Source: Rhynchospora pubera
Lineage: Eukaryota > Streptophyta > Magnoliopsida > Poales > Cyperaceae
Assembly (NCBI GenBank): GCA_028095005.1
Contig: CM051460.1
Location: 17,593,501 to 17,657,500 of the forward strand
Reading direction: 5' to 3'
Length of the DNA: 64,000 bases
Position 1 is the stretch's first letter; each line of letters starts with the position of its first letter. This document shows positions 44,273 to 54,645 of this stretch, one piece after another. Both the position numbers and the translations under genes were made by a program. Below the pieces are notes generated by a model. That model was not told where the DNA came from. It saw nothing but the letters and a program-made list of their open reading frames with translations, and did not search any database.

Positions 44273-47035
44273 ATGTGTGTTTTTATTGTTTTCCTTTATA
44301 AAGTGCAAAAAGTGCTACATGTATGGTTAATGAGATAATTGGACAGCTACTGACAAGTGGCAAGTTGACAAATAATTCTATGCTATTATTAACATGAGGC
44401 TCAGCTAACAGTGCTTGCAATAGATCAGATTAAAAAAAGGGCATCAAAAAGAGTACTAAATGAGAAAATAGGAAAAAAAAAATCGTTTTAAGTGGGGAAA
44501 AAATAGAACGAATACGCTTGTTGATTAGGAACAATTCCAGAAAATTTAAATCATAAATTGAATATGCAAACCTGCTCGACTAGGGCCTGATTTGTGTCCA
44601 AAACTAGACCATGCATGTTTATTCTCGCAATTATGTACCTGAAAATTATTGGGGTAATGGGGTCATTTCAAGCAGCATATATTTTTTTTTTTTGGAAATT
44701 TGTCAAGCAGCTTGCAGTCTAGCACAGCACATGCTGATGCGTGATTCCCTGAAAGTTAAAAGTTTGAAGAATGATATGATTTCATCTGCGGCCTTCTTTT
44801 AGTTACACTTGGTGTGGTGTCGACGGTTTAGAATTAGATATTTTAGGGGCGTCCGTAGTGGGTCTTACGTGACAATTTATCAGGTCCAGAGTGGACCTTA
44901 CGTGATAATTAGTACTTAATAAATAGACAATTCAAATATAAGTAGTCCAAGTGAAAACAAAGAATCTTTTGTCATAGAAAGGAATTATACTAATGTGATA
45001 GTTTACTTGTTATTTATTTGGAATGTATAATTGTTTTCCAATTTTCTACAAAAAAAAAAAATCTTAAAACAGAGTGTTATTCCTTGCAAAAAGTTGTTGC
45101 TCGGCATAAAAAGTACTATTTCAAAGACTAATTGATTATTATTATTTAAAGAATAGAAATAAAAGAAATGAACAACAAAAATGGAAGAGAGGATTATGGA
45201 CTACTTACTGAACGATTTCATTTTTTGTCACGAATCATATATATCTGATTGCGCTTGTTTCATTATTCCAACCATTACCTTTTTACACTCTTCTATGAAA
45301 TTACCGTTATTCTGGCACCATTTCGCTAAACCCCTCAAATTTACTTTTATCAATAGATAATTATTCTCTATTTTTTATTCAATATTTTTAACAAGAATGC
45401 TTAAAATTAAATGCTTATGGTAAATGTTTGGAAGGGACAAGCACATCCAGTAAAATTGTTTAGAGCAATGCTTTTAATGTGAAAGATACAAGTTTAAAAA
45501 TTGGGTAAGTCAATTCGTCAGAAATTGAATAGATGATTTTGACTAAGCATTAAAACGGAAGACAAACTGTCAAACTCTTTTGTCAACTAACGTCTCGTAA
45601 TAATTAATAAAATGTAGCATAGGACAAACATTTGGATAATTGCACACGAGACCTACCAGAAGATATTATAAAATAAACTCAATTAATATTTTCTACATGA
45701 TTTTAAATATTGTTTTAATTAAAAAAAAGACTCATAATTTTGAAAACCATCGGTGTTTCCAAATTTTTCTTCGCAAATAAAGTTGTATTTGGCTAAAAAA
45801 ACGGAAATAAAACTCTTGTTGACTCTTACTCTACAATCTACAATGCATACTTGCATAGTAGTATTGCCACCTCATTGAGGTCCCCTCTTAATACGTCAAT
45901 TGACACCTCATTGAATCGGACCTGAGCTAGAATCAATAAAGACAGGTTGATCCCTTACACGGTGGATCCGACGTAAGGACAAATGGGTTGATCCAACCAA
46001 TCGGAAAGGGACTATTAATTATTAGGCATTTTTTGGGCTGGTTAGGTCAAGCTGTGCATCCTTGGTATTTTAATTGAATGATTGAATCCGATGTTTGGTT
46101 TATTTCACTTGCATCCGTATTGAGAAGTATGTATCAAATGAAGTAATCTCCTTAGATATTCTCATATATTTGATTCGGGTGGATACATGTGTACGTGTAT
46201 ATAATTGAATTTCATGAATTAAATTTGGCTACTTTTTTTTTGAGGGCTAGGTCACAATCGCCACACCGACAAATTTCATTAATAAGAAAAATATTTACAA
46301 AAAAGAAAAGAGAAAATAAAAAAAAACTATAAAAAAAAACTGAAATTCTAAAACCTATAAGCTAAGAATATTGTTTATTCCAAGAGTCATGCAAGCACAA
46401 ATATCCTTGAGTAATAAGCTCGCATTTGGCCACTTATATTAGATATTTCTTTTTTTCCCGTTTGTTGCGAGGGAGGTCAGGAGTATCTGCTAATGTCCAT
46501 CCACAGAACTGTTGTTGCAGAAGTCAGATCTAAAACAAATGGTTTGAATCAAATAAACTGAGTTTTGTTAACGAGGATAACATATTAATTTGAGTTTGAA
46601 ATAATTACTAATCAAACTTTTTGATTATAATAGAGGAATAATAGAGTTGGTAATTATTTTTTAATATTAACTCACTCTATACCAAATGCTAAAGTAATTC
46701 AAAATTATGACCAACAAAATTTAGCAGTATCCTTAGTTAATCCTAACGTACGACTATTTTCGTTAGTATACATTGAACGGATCTCTTCTACATATTATTT
46801 TTTTTTAATAAAATTTGTCGTGATCGCCACCAGACCCTCAAAAATTACATTGAACGGATCAAAGGGTACAAAATAGGATCAAGTTTTACCAGCATAAAAG
46901 TGTAAAAACAGTTCAATTGAGTCATATCAAATCACTACACCATATGCCCCCACAAGTGTCCTATCGTCAGTAAACGATGGCAGATGCAGCGGCACGTGCG
47001 ACGAGGAAAAATGACTCTGGTGTTACGGTGTATTA
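44273..47035. other. Intergenic with retroposon tails
   Basis: It contains two imperfect copies of GTGG-CTTACGTGA-AATT (44857-44920). Two LINE-like 3' ends lie at about 46233-46285 (minus, poly-T then GAGGGCTAGG...GACAAATTTCATTAA) and 46797-46848 (plus, AATAAAATTTGTCGTGATCG...CCCTCAAAAA). No host gene. Confidence 0.45.
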
Positions 47036-47953
47036 TTTTTTTTTTTATTTAAACGCCCGTAGGCAAATTCATTAAACAAACGAAAACACAGTACACAGGT
47101 GTTACAAGTTACAACATACCAAAATAAATACCAGAAAAGGCCAACAAGGGGCTTCTGCCCAGTCTGCTACTAAAGCCACGCACAAACAACATCCTAAAAT
47201 AAAGTTGAAAAAAGAAAACTGACAACCAAAGAAATTGAAAAAATAAACAAGTTCCTTCCTAACAAACATAAACCTTCCAATTAGGGTGGCCTTTCTTGCA
47301 TTTGAACAAATAACCTGCTATCGAGCGACCTTGCATCAGGGTTCAGATTCATCAAGTGAGGGCATGGCAGGCCTTTGTAACAGATATTGTTTCTTCTTGC
47401 GTGATTTGCCAACACATGAGCCGATTTAACATACTCTCTCTGCACATGTTTGATTTCAATAGGTTCTGTAAATTGTCTCAATTGACACATGGCTACTGCA
47501 ACCGTATCTCTGGCTCTCCAAGAGGGTAAATTCTCTAGATCCTGCTCTTTGATTGCATCCACCAAATTAAGACAATCAGTGAGAAGTGTTACATCTGGCA
47601 AAGGGTCATACTGGATAGAATCTTTTAAGCATTTCAAAGCCTGTAACAGAGCCAGTGCTTCTCCTCAAAACGGGTCTATTCCTTCTTGGTGATTTAACAC
47701 CACAAATATGAGCTCCCCCTTCCTATACATCAAAGTGGCCATACCTGCTTTACCATAAGCATCGCAAGATGCATCAATAATCACCATCCATTTCTGAATT
47801 TTCAGCCTATGAGCCATCCGGTGCCGACCAATACTGCTCAAGTGTAGCCCCTCCTCTTCAATCCTGCTGGTAAAGTCAACGTGTTCATTTACCTTTCTCC
47901 AGATCAGTGCCGGCTCAAGTTTTTTATGTTTGACGTAGTCAATATTTATTGTT
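47036..47953 (-). pseudogene. Truncated LINE with C-terminal RNase H domain
   Basis: The reading frame from the right edge of this block to 47281 holds an RVT_3-type RNase H domain: VIIDASCDAYGKAGMATL, GEALALLQALK, LTDCLNLVDAI, HVQREYVKSAHVLANHARR. One in-frame TGA (47667-47665) replaces the Trp usually seen after PF. A T-run at 47036-47046 is the poly(A) tail on the minus strand, so the element is a 3' fragment of a LINE. Its 5' side stops exactly where the Athila LTR starts (about 47954), so it was probably cut by that insertion. A degenerate single-exon RNase H-like gene is the alternative. Confidence 0.72.
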
Positions 47954-48168
47954 ATTTGGACCGTACTTAGCACTTAAAATAGACTCAAACCAATAAATTA
48001 TTTGATAAATTGCTATGTTTTTCCAGGATTTGGTTCTGCCGTCGTTTCTTCTCTTCTATGTACAGGTTTTTGATGATTTCTGATGACTCTGGAGCGTATA
48101 GATGGATTCCCGACGTATTACGCACGCTAGATGACTCATTCCTAGCATTGGAGGCTTTATTCTCTTTT

Positions 48169-48355
48169 CTGGTCGACCCAAACAGATTCCTGTTCGAATC
48201 GACCTAGACTCATGGCTATCAGGCGACATCTCTCTCTCCTGTTCGATCCGACTGCCTGGCTGTTCGATCCGACTGGACCTCACAGTGGCATGCTTGCGTG
48301 GCTGCTTTCTCTCTCTCCTGTTCGGTTCGACTGACCACCTGTTCGATCCGACCAG
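48169..48355. repeat. Three pairs of the 17-bp dyad motif, upstream of the LTR TATA box
   Basis: Starts are 48169/48190, 48239/48260 and 48318/48339, each 21 bp apart, 109-295 bp upstream of the TATA box. Position and pairing match 16077-16264 in the other LTR, though individual bases differ. Confidence 0.9.
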
Positions 48356-49263
48356 GTTGCCGCCATATCACTTATGGTAGCATTTCTTGTATGGAAATTG
48401 ATTGTTATGGCAATTTCTTGCGCCCTGGTGCCCTAGCCTTCCATCCTTGCGTCCTGGAATATCTATATATACCCTGGAGGCCTGAAGAAAAGGGGATTCG
48501 CTTCTCAATACCATCTTCCACTTTTCTAAGGGTCAAGTTCTCTCTTCTCCTTGGGAATCATCATCCTTGTGACGACGGCAGCAGTGTTCCACGTGATATC
48601 TCCATCTAGCATCACTCCATCGCCTTGAAGATCGTGATCAAAAGCATAAGGAGTATTTGGTTTTATTTCTTTATGTTTTTATCTTGTGATTCGATGGGCT
48701 TGTATCTTTATTGTTGTTTATCTCTTGTTGTTTGCTTTGATACTATGTTAGGCTAGACTTTCTTATAGCCTTAGGATTAGGAGAGTAACTCTATGTTTGG
48801 ATGAAGTTAGTTTGATATGCTATGAATTGCTATGTTTTGAGACCTAGTTTATTATGAATTGATTAGTTGCTTGAGTTAATTACTTGTTGAGTTCTCTAAT
48901 TACCTTCTAGTTGAACAGCTGCATCTAGTAAGTCTAAGTTAGGAATAACAAGTCTAAATTGATTTAAGTATTTGGAGTAAATCTTAGAACCGAAAGGGGA
49001 GATTAGTTTGCATCAAAAGTGCGACTTTTAGATTAGTACAAAAGACTTCTAAATACTCCTAAGAACTCTGATAGACTGGTTTAACGAATTGAATTCTATA
49101 CCAAAAGTTGTGAACCAATTAAGTTAAATAGGTTAGATTGTGAACAAACCAGAACCTGTTCCAACAAGCGAAGGCTGAGGTTTAGGTTAGCTAGGTTTGT
49201 CCAATTAAACCTATCTCAAAACATTAGTAAACATAGTAGACAAACCCAACGCACCTTTGCCCT

Positions 49264-49343
49264 CTGGTCGAACCGAACAGAGAACTGGTCGAACTGAACA
49301 GGGCACTGTTCGAATCGAACAGATTTGCGTTCGAATTGACCAG
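49264..49343. repeat. Array of four dyad motifs, period 21 bp
   Basis: Starts 49264, 49285, 49306 and 49327. It is the counterpart of the five-copy array at 17175 in the other LTR, one unit shorter. Confidence 0.9.
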
Positions 49344-49732
49344 AGGGTCAACTGTAGTTAAATTGAGAAATTAAAATGCGAAAGTATTTTGAGTTTCTAA
49401 TTTAACAACCAAACATAGATGAAATCCAATTCCTAAGGCGCCTTAAATTCTGTTAAGACCCCAAAAAGACTTTACTTTAATATTTTACTTTAGTTTGTTT
49501 GAACATTTTATTCCAAGTCCAAAAATAACCAAAAACATTTACAATTTAAGCACTATTTAATTACTCAAAACCCCATAAAATATTTTCATCTAGATTTTAA
49601 GAAAAGACAAGTCCGGTATTCATAGATCCGTCCCTTGGGTTCGACCCTTAAGCTATATTCATTGAACGATTAGTGAGGTTAGCTATAGGTTACAAATTTA
49701 TTTGATTCCTAGGTTATAGACCTTCATCAAAT

Positions 49733-49750
49733 TGGCGTCGTTGCCGGGGA
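49733..49750 (+). other. Primer-binding site, tRNA-Asp type
   Basis: TGGCGTCGTTGCCGGGGA follows the LTR by three bases. It differs by one base from the tRNA-Asp-complementary sequence TGGCGCCGTTGCCGGGGA that Athila elements use. Confidence 0.87.
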
Positions 49751-49942
49751 CGGTGTTGATATTGGATCCTTGTCTTAGTATTAAGAGACTAGACCTTTTC
49801 TTTTTCTTTTGACACGTACGTTTTCTTCTCTATTAAATTTCAGGACTGGCAGGAAATACACAAAGGAAGAAGTCCCCTCCTCCGAGGATCAAAGATTTTC
49901 TCCTAAGAATAAACGACGAAGCCAGATTCTCCTCCTTTAGTC

Positions 49943-49980
49943 CTGTTCGAACCGACCAGGACTCTGTTCGATCTGACCAG
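49943..49980. repeat. Dyad-motif pair in the gag leader
   Basis: CTGTTCGAACCGACCAG (49943) and CTGTTCGATCTGACCAG (49964), 21 bp apart, 31 bp before the gag ATG. Confidence 0.9.
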
Positions 49981-50010
49981 CACCCCGAGCAGAGAGAAGA
50001 AAACACAGCA

Positions 50011-51570
50011 ATGGCCGACCAACTCACTCCCGAGGCCATTGCCCAGCGCACACAAGAACTGGAGAACCTCCGTCTCCAACTCGAGCAAAGAGAGGCTCAA
50101 CTCGCAGCAGAGCGGGACGCTCTCACAGGACAACGAAGGGAATTAGAAGACGAGCGTCGCCGCTGGACCCAAGAGGACGAGGCTAGCGTCCACAACTCTG
50201 ATGATGAAGATGGCCAAGGCCGTGAAAGGACACTTGGAGAATACGGAGCCCCGAATGCCAAAGATGTGGGCGGGCCCGTGTTGATTCCGGGCATCGCGGC
50301 CAACAACATGCTAATCTCTCCAAATCATGTCTCACTAGTCCAACAGACTCCGTTCTACGGAGATGACAAAGAGGACCCTCATGCTCATTTACAAAATTTC
50401 ATTGATTGCACACGTTTAATTAAATTTAATGGGGTTTCTCAACAAGCAATTAGGCTGTTACTGTTTCATTTCACCCTTAAAGATAGTGCCCGCAAATGGT
50501 ATAAGACTTTGAAAAAGGGTTCAATTCGGTCTTGGGATCAAATGACACAAGTTTTTCTAGAAAGATATTTCTCAACTGATAGGTCTGATACAATTAGGAG
50601 AGAATTGAACAATTTTGCCCAAAAAGATGATGAAACAATGAGGGATGCTTGGGAGCGATTTAGGGATCTTGAAAACTCATGCCCACACCATGGCATTCAA
50701 GACTGGCTTTTGATTAAAAACTTTTATAGCGGTCTATATGACAATATAAAAATTAATATTGATTCACTTTCAGGTGGGGCATTCAAACGGCTTGATGCGA
50801 CTCAAGGGCGAGACCTACTCGATCATTGCGCACGGAACTATACGTGGTATCCAATCCCCAACCCCCGCCGCTCTGGCCATGCGAAGCACCAAGTGCATGA
50901 GATCACTGCTAGAGATGAAAAGATTGCTGAATTGGAAGCCAAGCTAGCATCTTATCAATCCGCCCAAGGCTCTCATCTCTACTCAAATGAATGTGGTGCT
51001 TGTGGCGAAGAAGGGCATAAATCTCCAGATTGCCCCCTTGCTAAAATCAATGATGACATGGCTCAAGTGAATTCTCTGAATAGCGAACCTTCCTATTACC
51101 CGAGGCATATTTTCAACCGGAGCTATTCACTGGATGAGGGTGAGCAAAGAAATTGGGAGCACATGAATGACCCAAATCTGAAGAATACAATGCAAAAATC
51201 CACTCTTGACCGGCCCTACCAACCCAAGTACAATTACAAGGGACAGAATCAGCAGCCCCCTAGGCGAGATCAGCAACCTAACAACTCTAATGGACCGTTT
51301 TCTAGGAAATCAGTCTATAATACAGACGGGGTTCCTCCGGTCGTCCAAGAGTTCATGCATCAGCAAGGCAAATTCAACCTGATGATGGCCGAGGGGTTGG
51401 ATGAGCTCAAGGCAACCACAAATGAGTTAAAGGGTAGTGCCGCTTCCTTGCAGCGCCTGGAGCGAATGATGGAGCAACAATTTTCTAGACCTCAAGGGAA
51501 GCTTCCAGGGCAGCCTCTAGTAAACCCAAATGCTGAAATCAAAGCCATGCACGTCTTAAGGAGCGGATGA
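50011..51570 (+). CDS. Gag of Athila-like element
   Basis: 519 codons. Residues about 8-55 form a charged coiled coil (RTQELENLRLQLEQREAQL). The capsid-like core (about 120-260) has the Athila form (FTLKDSARKWYKTLKKGSIRSWD, ERFRDLENSCPHHGIQDW). A CCHC knuckle CGACGEEGHKSPDC lies near 328-341. It packages the element's RNA into particles. It ends at TGA 51568-51570 inside the usual LRSG-(K/R)-E motif, in frame with pol, so the stop is either a CGA-to-TGA mutation or a read-through codon. Confidence 0.92.
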   Translation: MADQLTPEAIAQRTQELENLRLQLEQREAQLAAERDALTGQRRELEDERRRWTQEDEASVHNSDDEDGQGRERTLGEYGAPNAKDVGGPVLIPGIAANNMLISPNHVSLVQQTPFYGDDKEDPHAHLQNFIDCTRLIKFNGVSQQAIRLLLFHFTLKDSARKWYKTLKKGSIRSWDQMTQVFLERYFSTDRSDTIRRELNNFAQKDDETMRDAWERFRDLENSCPHHGIQDWLLIKNFYSGLYDNIKINIDSLSGGAFKRLDATQGRDLLDHCARNYTWYPIPNPRRSGHAKHQVHEITARDEKIAELEAKLASYQSAQGSHLYSNECGACGEEGHKSPDCPLAKINDDMAQVNSLNSEPSYYPRHIFNRSYSLDEGEQRNWEHMNDPNLKNTMQKSTLDRPYQPKYNYKGQNQQPPRRDQQPNNSNGPFSRKSVYNTDGVPPVVQEFMHQQGKFNLMMAEGLDELKATTNELKGSAASLQRLERMMEQQFSRPQGKLPGQPLVNPNAEIKAMHVLRSG

Positions 51571-51588
51571 GAGTATCAAGACCCGCCT

Positions 51589-54500
51589 ATGCCGGCTGAC
51601 GAGCAACACCAGCTCTCTGGTCAGATCGACCAGCCCCCTGTTCGATCCGACCAACCCATAGTAGAGCCTGACCAAGCTGCACAAGGCCATGTGGAAGTCC
51701 AGGAGCCTGTTCGAGTCGACCAGACCACCGTTCGGTCCGACCAGGAGGCTAAAAAGGCACAACCTAAGGATAAAAGCAGTGCTGAACCACCAGTGCCTGC
51801 TTACCAACCTCCGGTACCTTTCCCTCAGCGCTTGGTAAAATCCAAAGAAGACGCTCAGTTTAGAATCTTTTGGGAGATACTCAAGCAAATGCAAATTACA
51901 ATTCCTTTCACCGACGCAATTGCCCACGTGCCCATTTATGCCAAATTCTTGAAAGAGCTTTGCACGGGCAAAAGGTCCATGGAGGAGCTGAAAACGGTGG
52001 CATTAACATACAAGAGCAGTGAGGCTTTGAAGAACCGCATGCCACCCAAGCTTGAGGATCCAGGTAGGTTCGTCCTTCCTTGCACTATTGGAAAAGCCAC
52101 TATTATGCAAGCCTTGTGTGATATGGGAGCAAGCATAAGCCTCATGCCTAAGTCGGTATTTGAAACGATTGGAATTGGAGAGCTTACGCCCACGAGCATG
52201 ACCCTTAAGCTCGCCGATTCCACAACCCGGCTGCCCTTGGGCGTTTTAAAGGATGTCCCTGTGCAAGTTAGAAAATTTCTAGTGCCCGGCGATTTTGTGG
52301 TCATGGAAATGGAGGTTGATAAAGAAGTACCAATAATCTTGGGTCGGCCCTTTCTTAGAACAGCCGGTGTAATGATGGATGCCCTGGAAGGGACAATTTT
52401 GGTCAGAGTGGGGGGGGAGCGCCTCCTATTTTCAATAGATCATGCCATGAAATGCCCCGACCCCGCGAAAACTTGTTTCATGATCCAAGAGATGCCCGAA
52501 ATTGAAGAGTCTCTTGAGGACCAGTACCAAATAGCTCTAGAAACTTACCAAGCCTTCCTATGTGACATGCAAGAGGCAATAGGGGTTGAAGAGACCATTG
52601 AAGTCGAGGAAGAGGGCAACGCCACTCTCAACAGGGCCTGTTCGACCACCTGTTCGATCCGAACGGATGCCTGTTCGAGTCGACCAGAGGCTCGACCAGC
52701 CATTGAATCCCAATCTGGCGACCTGTTCGATCCGACCAGCACCTGTCCGAGTCGACCAGAGCCTCCAGCAGTCGAGTTGAAACCTCTTCCCGCATCGTTA
52801 AGGTACGAATTTCTTGGCCCAAGTCAAACATACCCAGTTATTGTTAATTCAGAGCTAGATGCAGGCCAAACGGAGAAGCTTTTAGTGGAGCTAAGAGCCT
52901 ATAGAGGTGCAATTGGCTATTCGATTGAGGACTTGAAGGGCATTGACCCCTCGTTTTGCACACATCGAATTCTCATGGAAGATGATCATAAGCGGACTCG
53001 AGAGGCACAAAGGCGACTCAATCCCAACCTCAAGGAGGTGGTCAAGAAGGAGATTCTCAAGCTCCTCGATGCGGGTATCATCTATGCAATCTCCGATAGC
53101 AAGTGGGTGAGCCCAGTCCATGTAGTCCCAAAGAAAGGAGGCACAACGGTGGTCAAGAATGATAAAGGCGAGATGATTCAAACCCGCGTAGCAACCGGAT
53201 GGAGGATGTGCATCGATTACCGCAAGCTCAATGCGGCGACTCGCAAGGACCATTTTCCCCTTCCTTTTGTTGACCAAATGCTTGAAAGATTAGCTAATCA
53301 CTCGTATTTTTGTTATTTAGACGGTTATTCGGGTTTCTTTCAAATACCAATCCATCCAAATGACCAAGAAAAGACCACTTTCACTTGCCCATATGGTACC
53401 TATGCCTACAAAAGAATGCCTTTTGGTCTTTGTAATGCACCCGCAACCTTCCAACGTGCTATGATGGCAATTTTCTCTGATTTTATTGAAAAAGAAATGG
53501 AAGTGTTCATGGACGATTTCTCTGTGTATGGTACTAGTTTTGATTCTTGTCTTGCTAACCTATTTAAAGTTTTGCAGAGATGCGAGGAGGTTAATCTAGT
53601 TTTGAATTGGGAGAAATGTCATTTTATGGTGCAAAAAGGTGTGGTACTAGGGCATGTGGTGACATCTCAAGGGATCGAAGTTGACAAGGCGAAAATCGAG
53701 GTGATTGAGAAGCTTGGAGTGCCAAAGAATGTCAAGGACGTGCGAAGCTTCTTAGGCCATGCCGGATTCTACCGCCGATTCATTAAAGATTTTTTTAAAA
53801 TTGCCAAACCATTAAGTAATCTTCTCGTTAAAGACAATGATTTTATTATTGATGAGGATTGTTTGAATGCGTTTCACAGGTTGAAGCAAGCCCTTGTCTC
53901 TGCCCCAATCTTGCAATCGCCCGATTGGTCCCAACCGTTTGAGCTCATGTGTGATGCGAGCGACTTCGCGATTGGAGCGGTGCTTGGGCAAAAGAAGGAC
54001 AAGAAGTCGGTCGCCATCTACTATGCAAGCAAGGTGTTAGACCCGGCTCAAGCAAATTACACAACCACCGAGAAGGAACTCCTTGCAATTGTTTTTGCTC
54101 TAGACAAATTCCGACCTTACTTAGTGGGGTCTAAGGTGATTGTCTACACCGATCATGCGGCCATTAGATACCTTTTGAGTAAGAAAGATGCCAAGCCGCG
54201 TCTCATACGATGGGTGCTTCTCCTTCAAGAATTTGACCTTGAGATTAGAGATAAAAAGGGCACAGAGAACTCCGTTGCAGACCATTTGTCAAGGTTGCAC
54301 TGGGAGGAAGATCAAGATGCCAAACTCCCCATTGATGACTCCTTCCCACATGAGAAATTGATGCAAATCGATGCCTGTTCGGACCGAACACCACCTTGGT
54401 CGATCCGACCAGCTGAGCAGGACCAGTTCTGGCTTGACCTGGCCCACGAAATGCTGTCCATGGAGCATTGGTCGAACCGACCAGATGCTGGTTCGAGTCG

Positions 54501-54645
54501 ACCAGAGCCTCGAATGATCAGAAAGTTGGCACAGAATCAGCACCCATGGTACGCTGACCTAGCCAACTACCTTGCAAGTGGTGCCCTACCTCCTGAAATG
54601 AGTTGGCAAGAGAAGAAGAAGCTCAAGACGGATGCCAAGTACTAA
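51589..54645 (+). CDS. Pol, part 1: protease, reverse transcriptase, RNase H
   Basis: 1018 codons in the same frame as gag. After a variable linker (residues 1-75) comes the protease with LCDMGASISL near 175-185 and IILGRPFL. RT follows (MCIDYRKLNAATRKDHFPLP, MPFGLCNAPATFQ, FMDDFSVYG near 637-646, LGHVV) and RNase H (LMCDASDFAIGAVLG, TTEKELLA, YTDHAA, ENSVADHLSR). Short dyad-motif insertions in the linker, after the protease and after RNase H give PVRSDQ, CSIRTDACSSRPE and SNRPDAGSSRPEP. It ends at TAA 54643-54645, where relatives have an aromatic residue and continue, so it is a nonsense mutation. Confidence 0.93.
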   Translation: MPADEQHQLSGQIDQPPVRSDQPIVEPDQAAQGHVEVQEPVRVDQTTVRSDQEAKKAQPKDKSSAEPPVPAYQPPVPFPQRLVKSKEDAQFRIFWEILKQMQITIPFTDAIAHVPIYAKFLKELCTGKRSMEELKTVALTYKSSEALKNRMPPKLEDPGRFVLPCTIGKATIMQALCDMGASISLMPKSVFETIGIGELTPTSMTLKLADSTTRLPLGVLKDVPVQVRKFLVPGDFVVMEMEVDKEVPIILGRPFLRTAGVMMDALEGTILVRVGGERLLFSIDHAMKCPDPAKTCFMIQEMPEIEESLEDQYQIALETYQAFLCDMQEAIGVEETIEVEEEGNATLNRACSTTCSIRTDACSSRPEARPAIESQSGDLFDPTSTCPSRPEPPAVELKPLPASLRYEFLGPSQTYPVIVNSELDAGQTEKLLVELRAYRGAIGYSIEDLKGIDPSFCTHRILMEDDHKRTREAQRRLNPNLKEVVKKEILKLLDAGIIYAISDSKWVSPVHVVPKKGGTTVVKNDKGEMIQTRVATGWRMCIDYRKLNAATRKDHFPLPFVDQMLERLANHSYFCYLDGYSGFFQIPIHPNDQEKTTFTCPYGTYAYKRMPFGLCNAPATFQRAMMAIFSDFIEKEMEVFMDDFSVYGTSFDSCLANLFKVLQRCEEVNLVLNWEKCHFMVQKGVVLGHVVTSQGIEVDKAKIEVIEKLGVPKNVKDVRSFLGHAGFYRRFIKDFFKIAKPLSNLLVKDNDFIIDEDCLNAFHRLKQALVSAPILQSPDWSQPFELMCDASDFAIGAVLGQKKDKKSVAIYYASKVLDPAQANYTTTEKELLAIVFALDKFRPYLVGSKVIVYTDHAAIRYLLSKKDAKPRLIRWVLLLQEFDLEIRDKKGTENSVADHLSRLHWEEDQDAKLPIDDSFPHEKLMQIDACSDRTPPWSIRPAEQDQFWLDLAHEMLSMEHWSNRPDAGSSRPEPRMIRKLAQNQHPWYADLANYLASGALPPEMSWQEKKKLKTDAKY
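51617..54505. repeat. Dyad-motif pairs inside pol
   Basis: Pairs start at 51617/51638, 51717/51738, 52650/52671 (with a half copy at 52638), 52723/52743 (20 bp, the one exception), 54375/54396 and 54468/54489. The same DNA word is read as PVRSDQ, as CSIR/SSRPE, or as LFDPTS in different places, so the DNA, not the peptide, is conserved. Confidence 0.9.

Larger units (their letters stand above)
47954..49729 (+). mobile_element. 5' LTR of Athila-like Ty3/gypsy element
   Basis: About 1.77 kb, homologous along its length to 15863-17647 and ending CATCA just before the PBS. TATATATA at 48464-48471 is a likely promoter. Ten dyad motifs fall in two groups: three pairs upstream of the TATA box and four copies at 49264-49343. 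The left edge is set by where similarity to the other LTR begins and may be off by a few bases. Confidence 0.83.

Noticed and set aside
44093..44338. Overlapping open frames with a KLFTKLHTSQYF-type peptide seen at several places
   Set aside because: The peptide is a translation of the MITE core and recurs wherever the MITE does.
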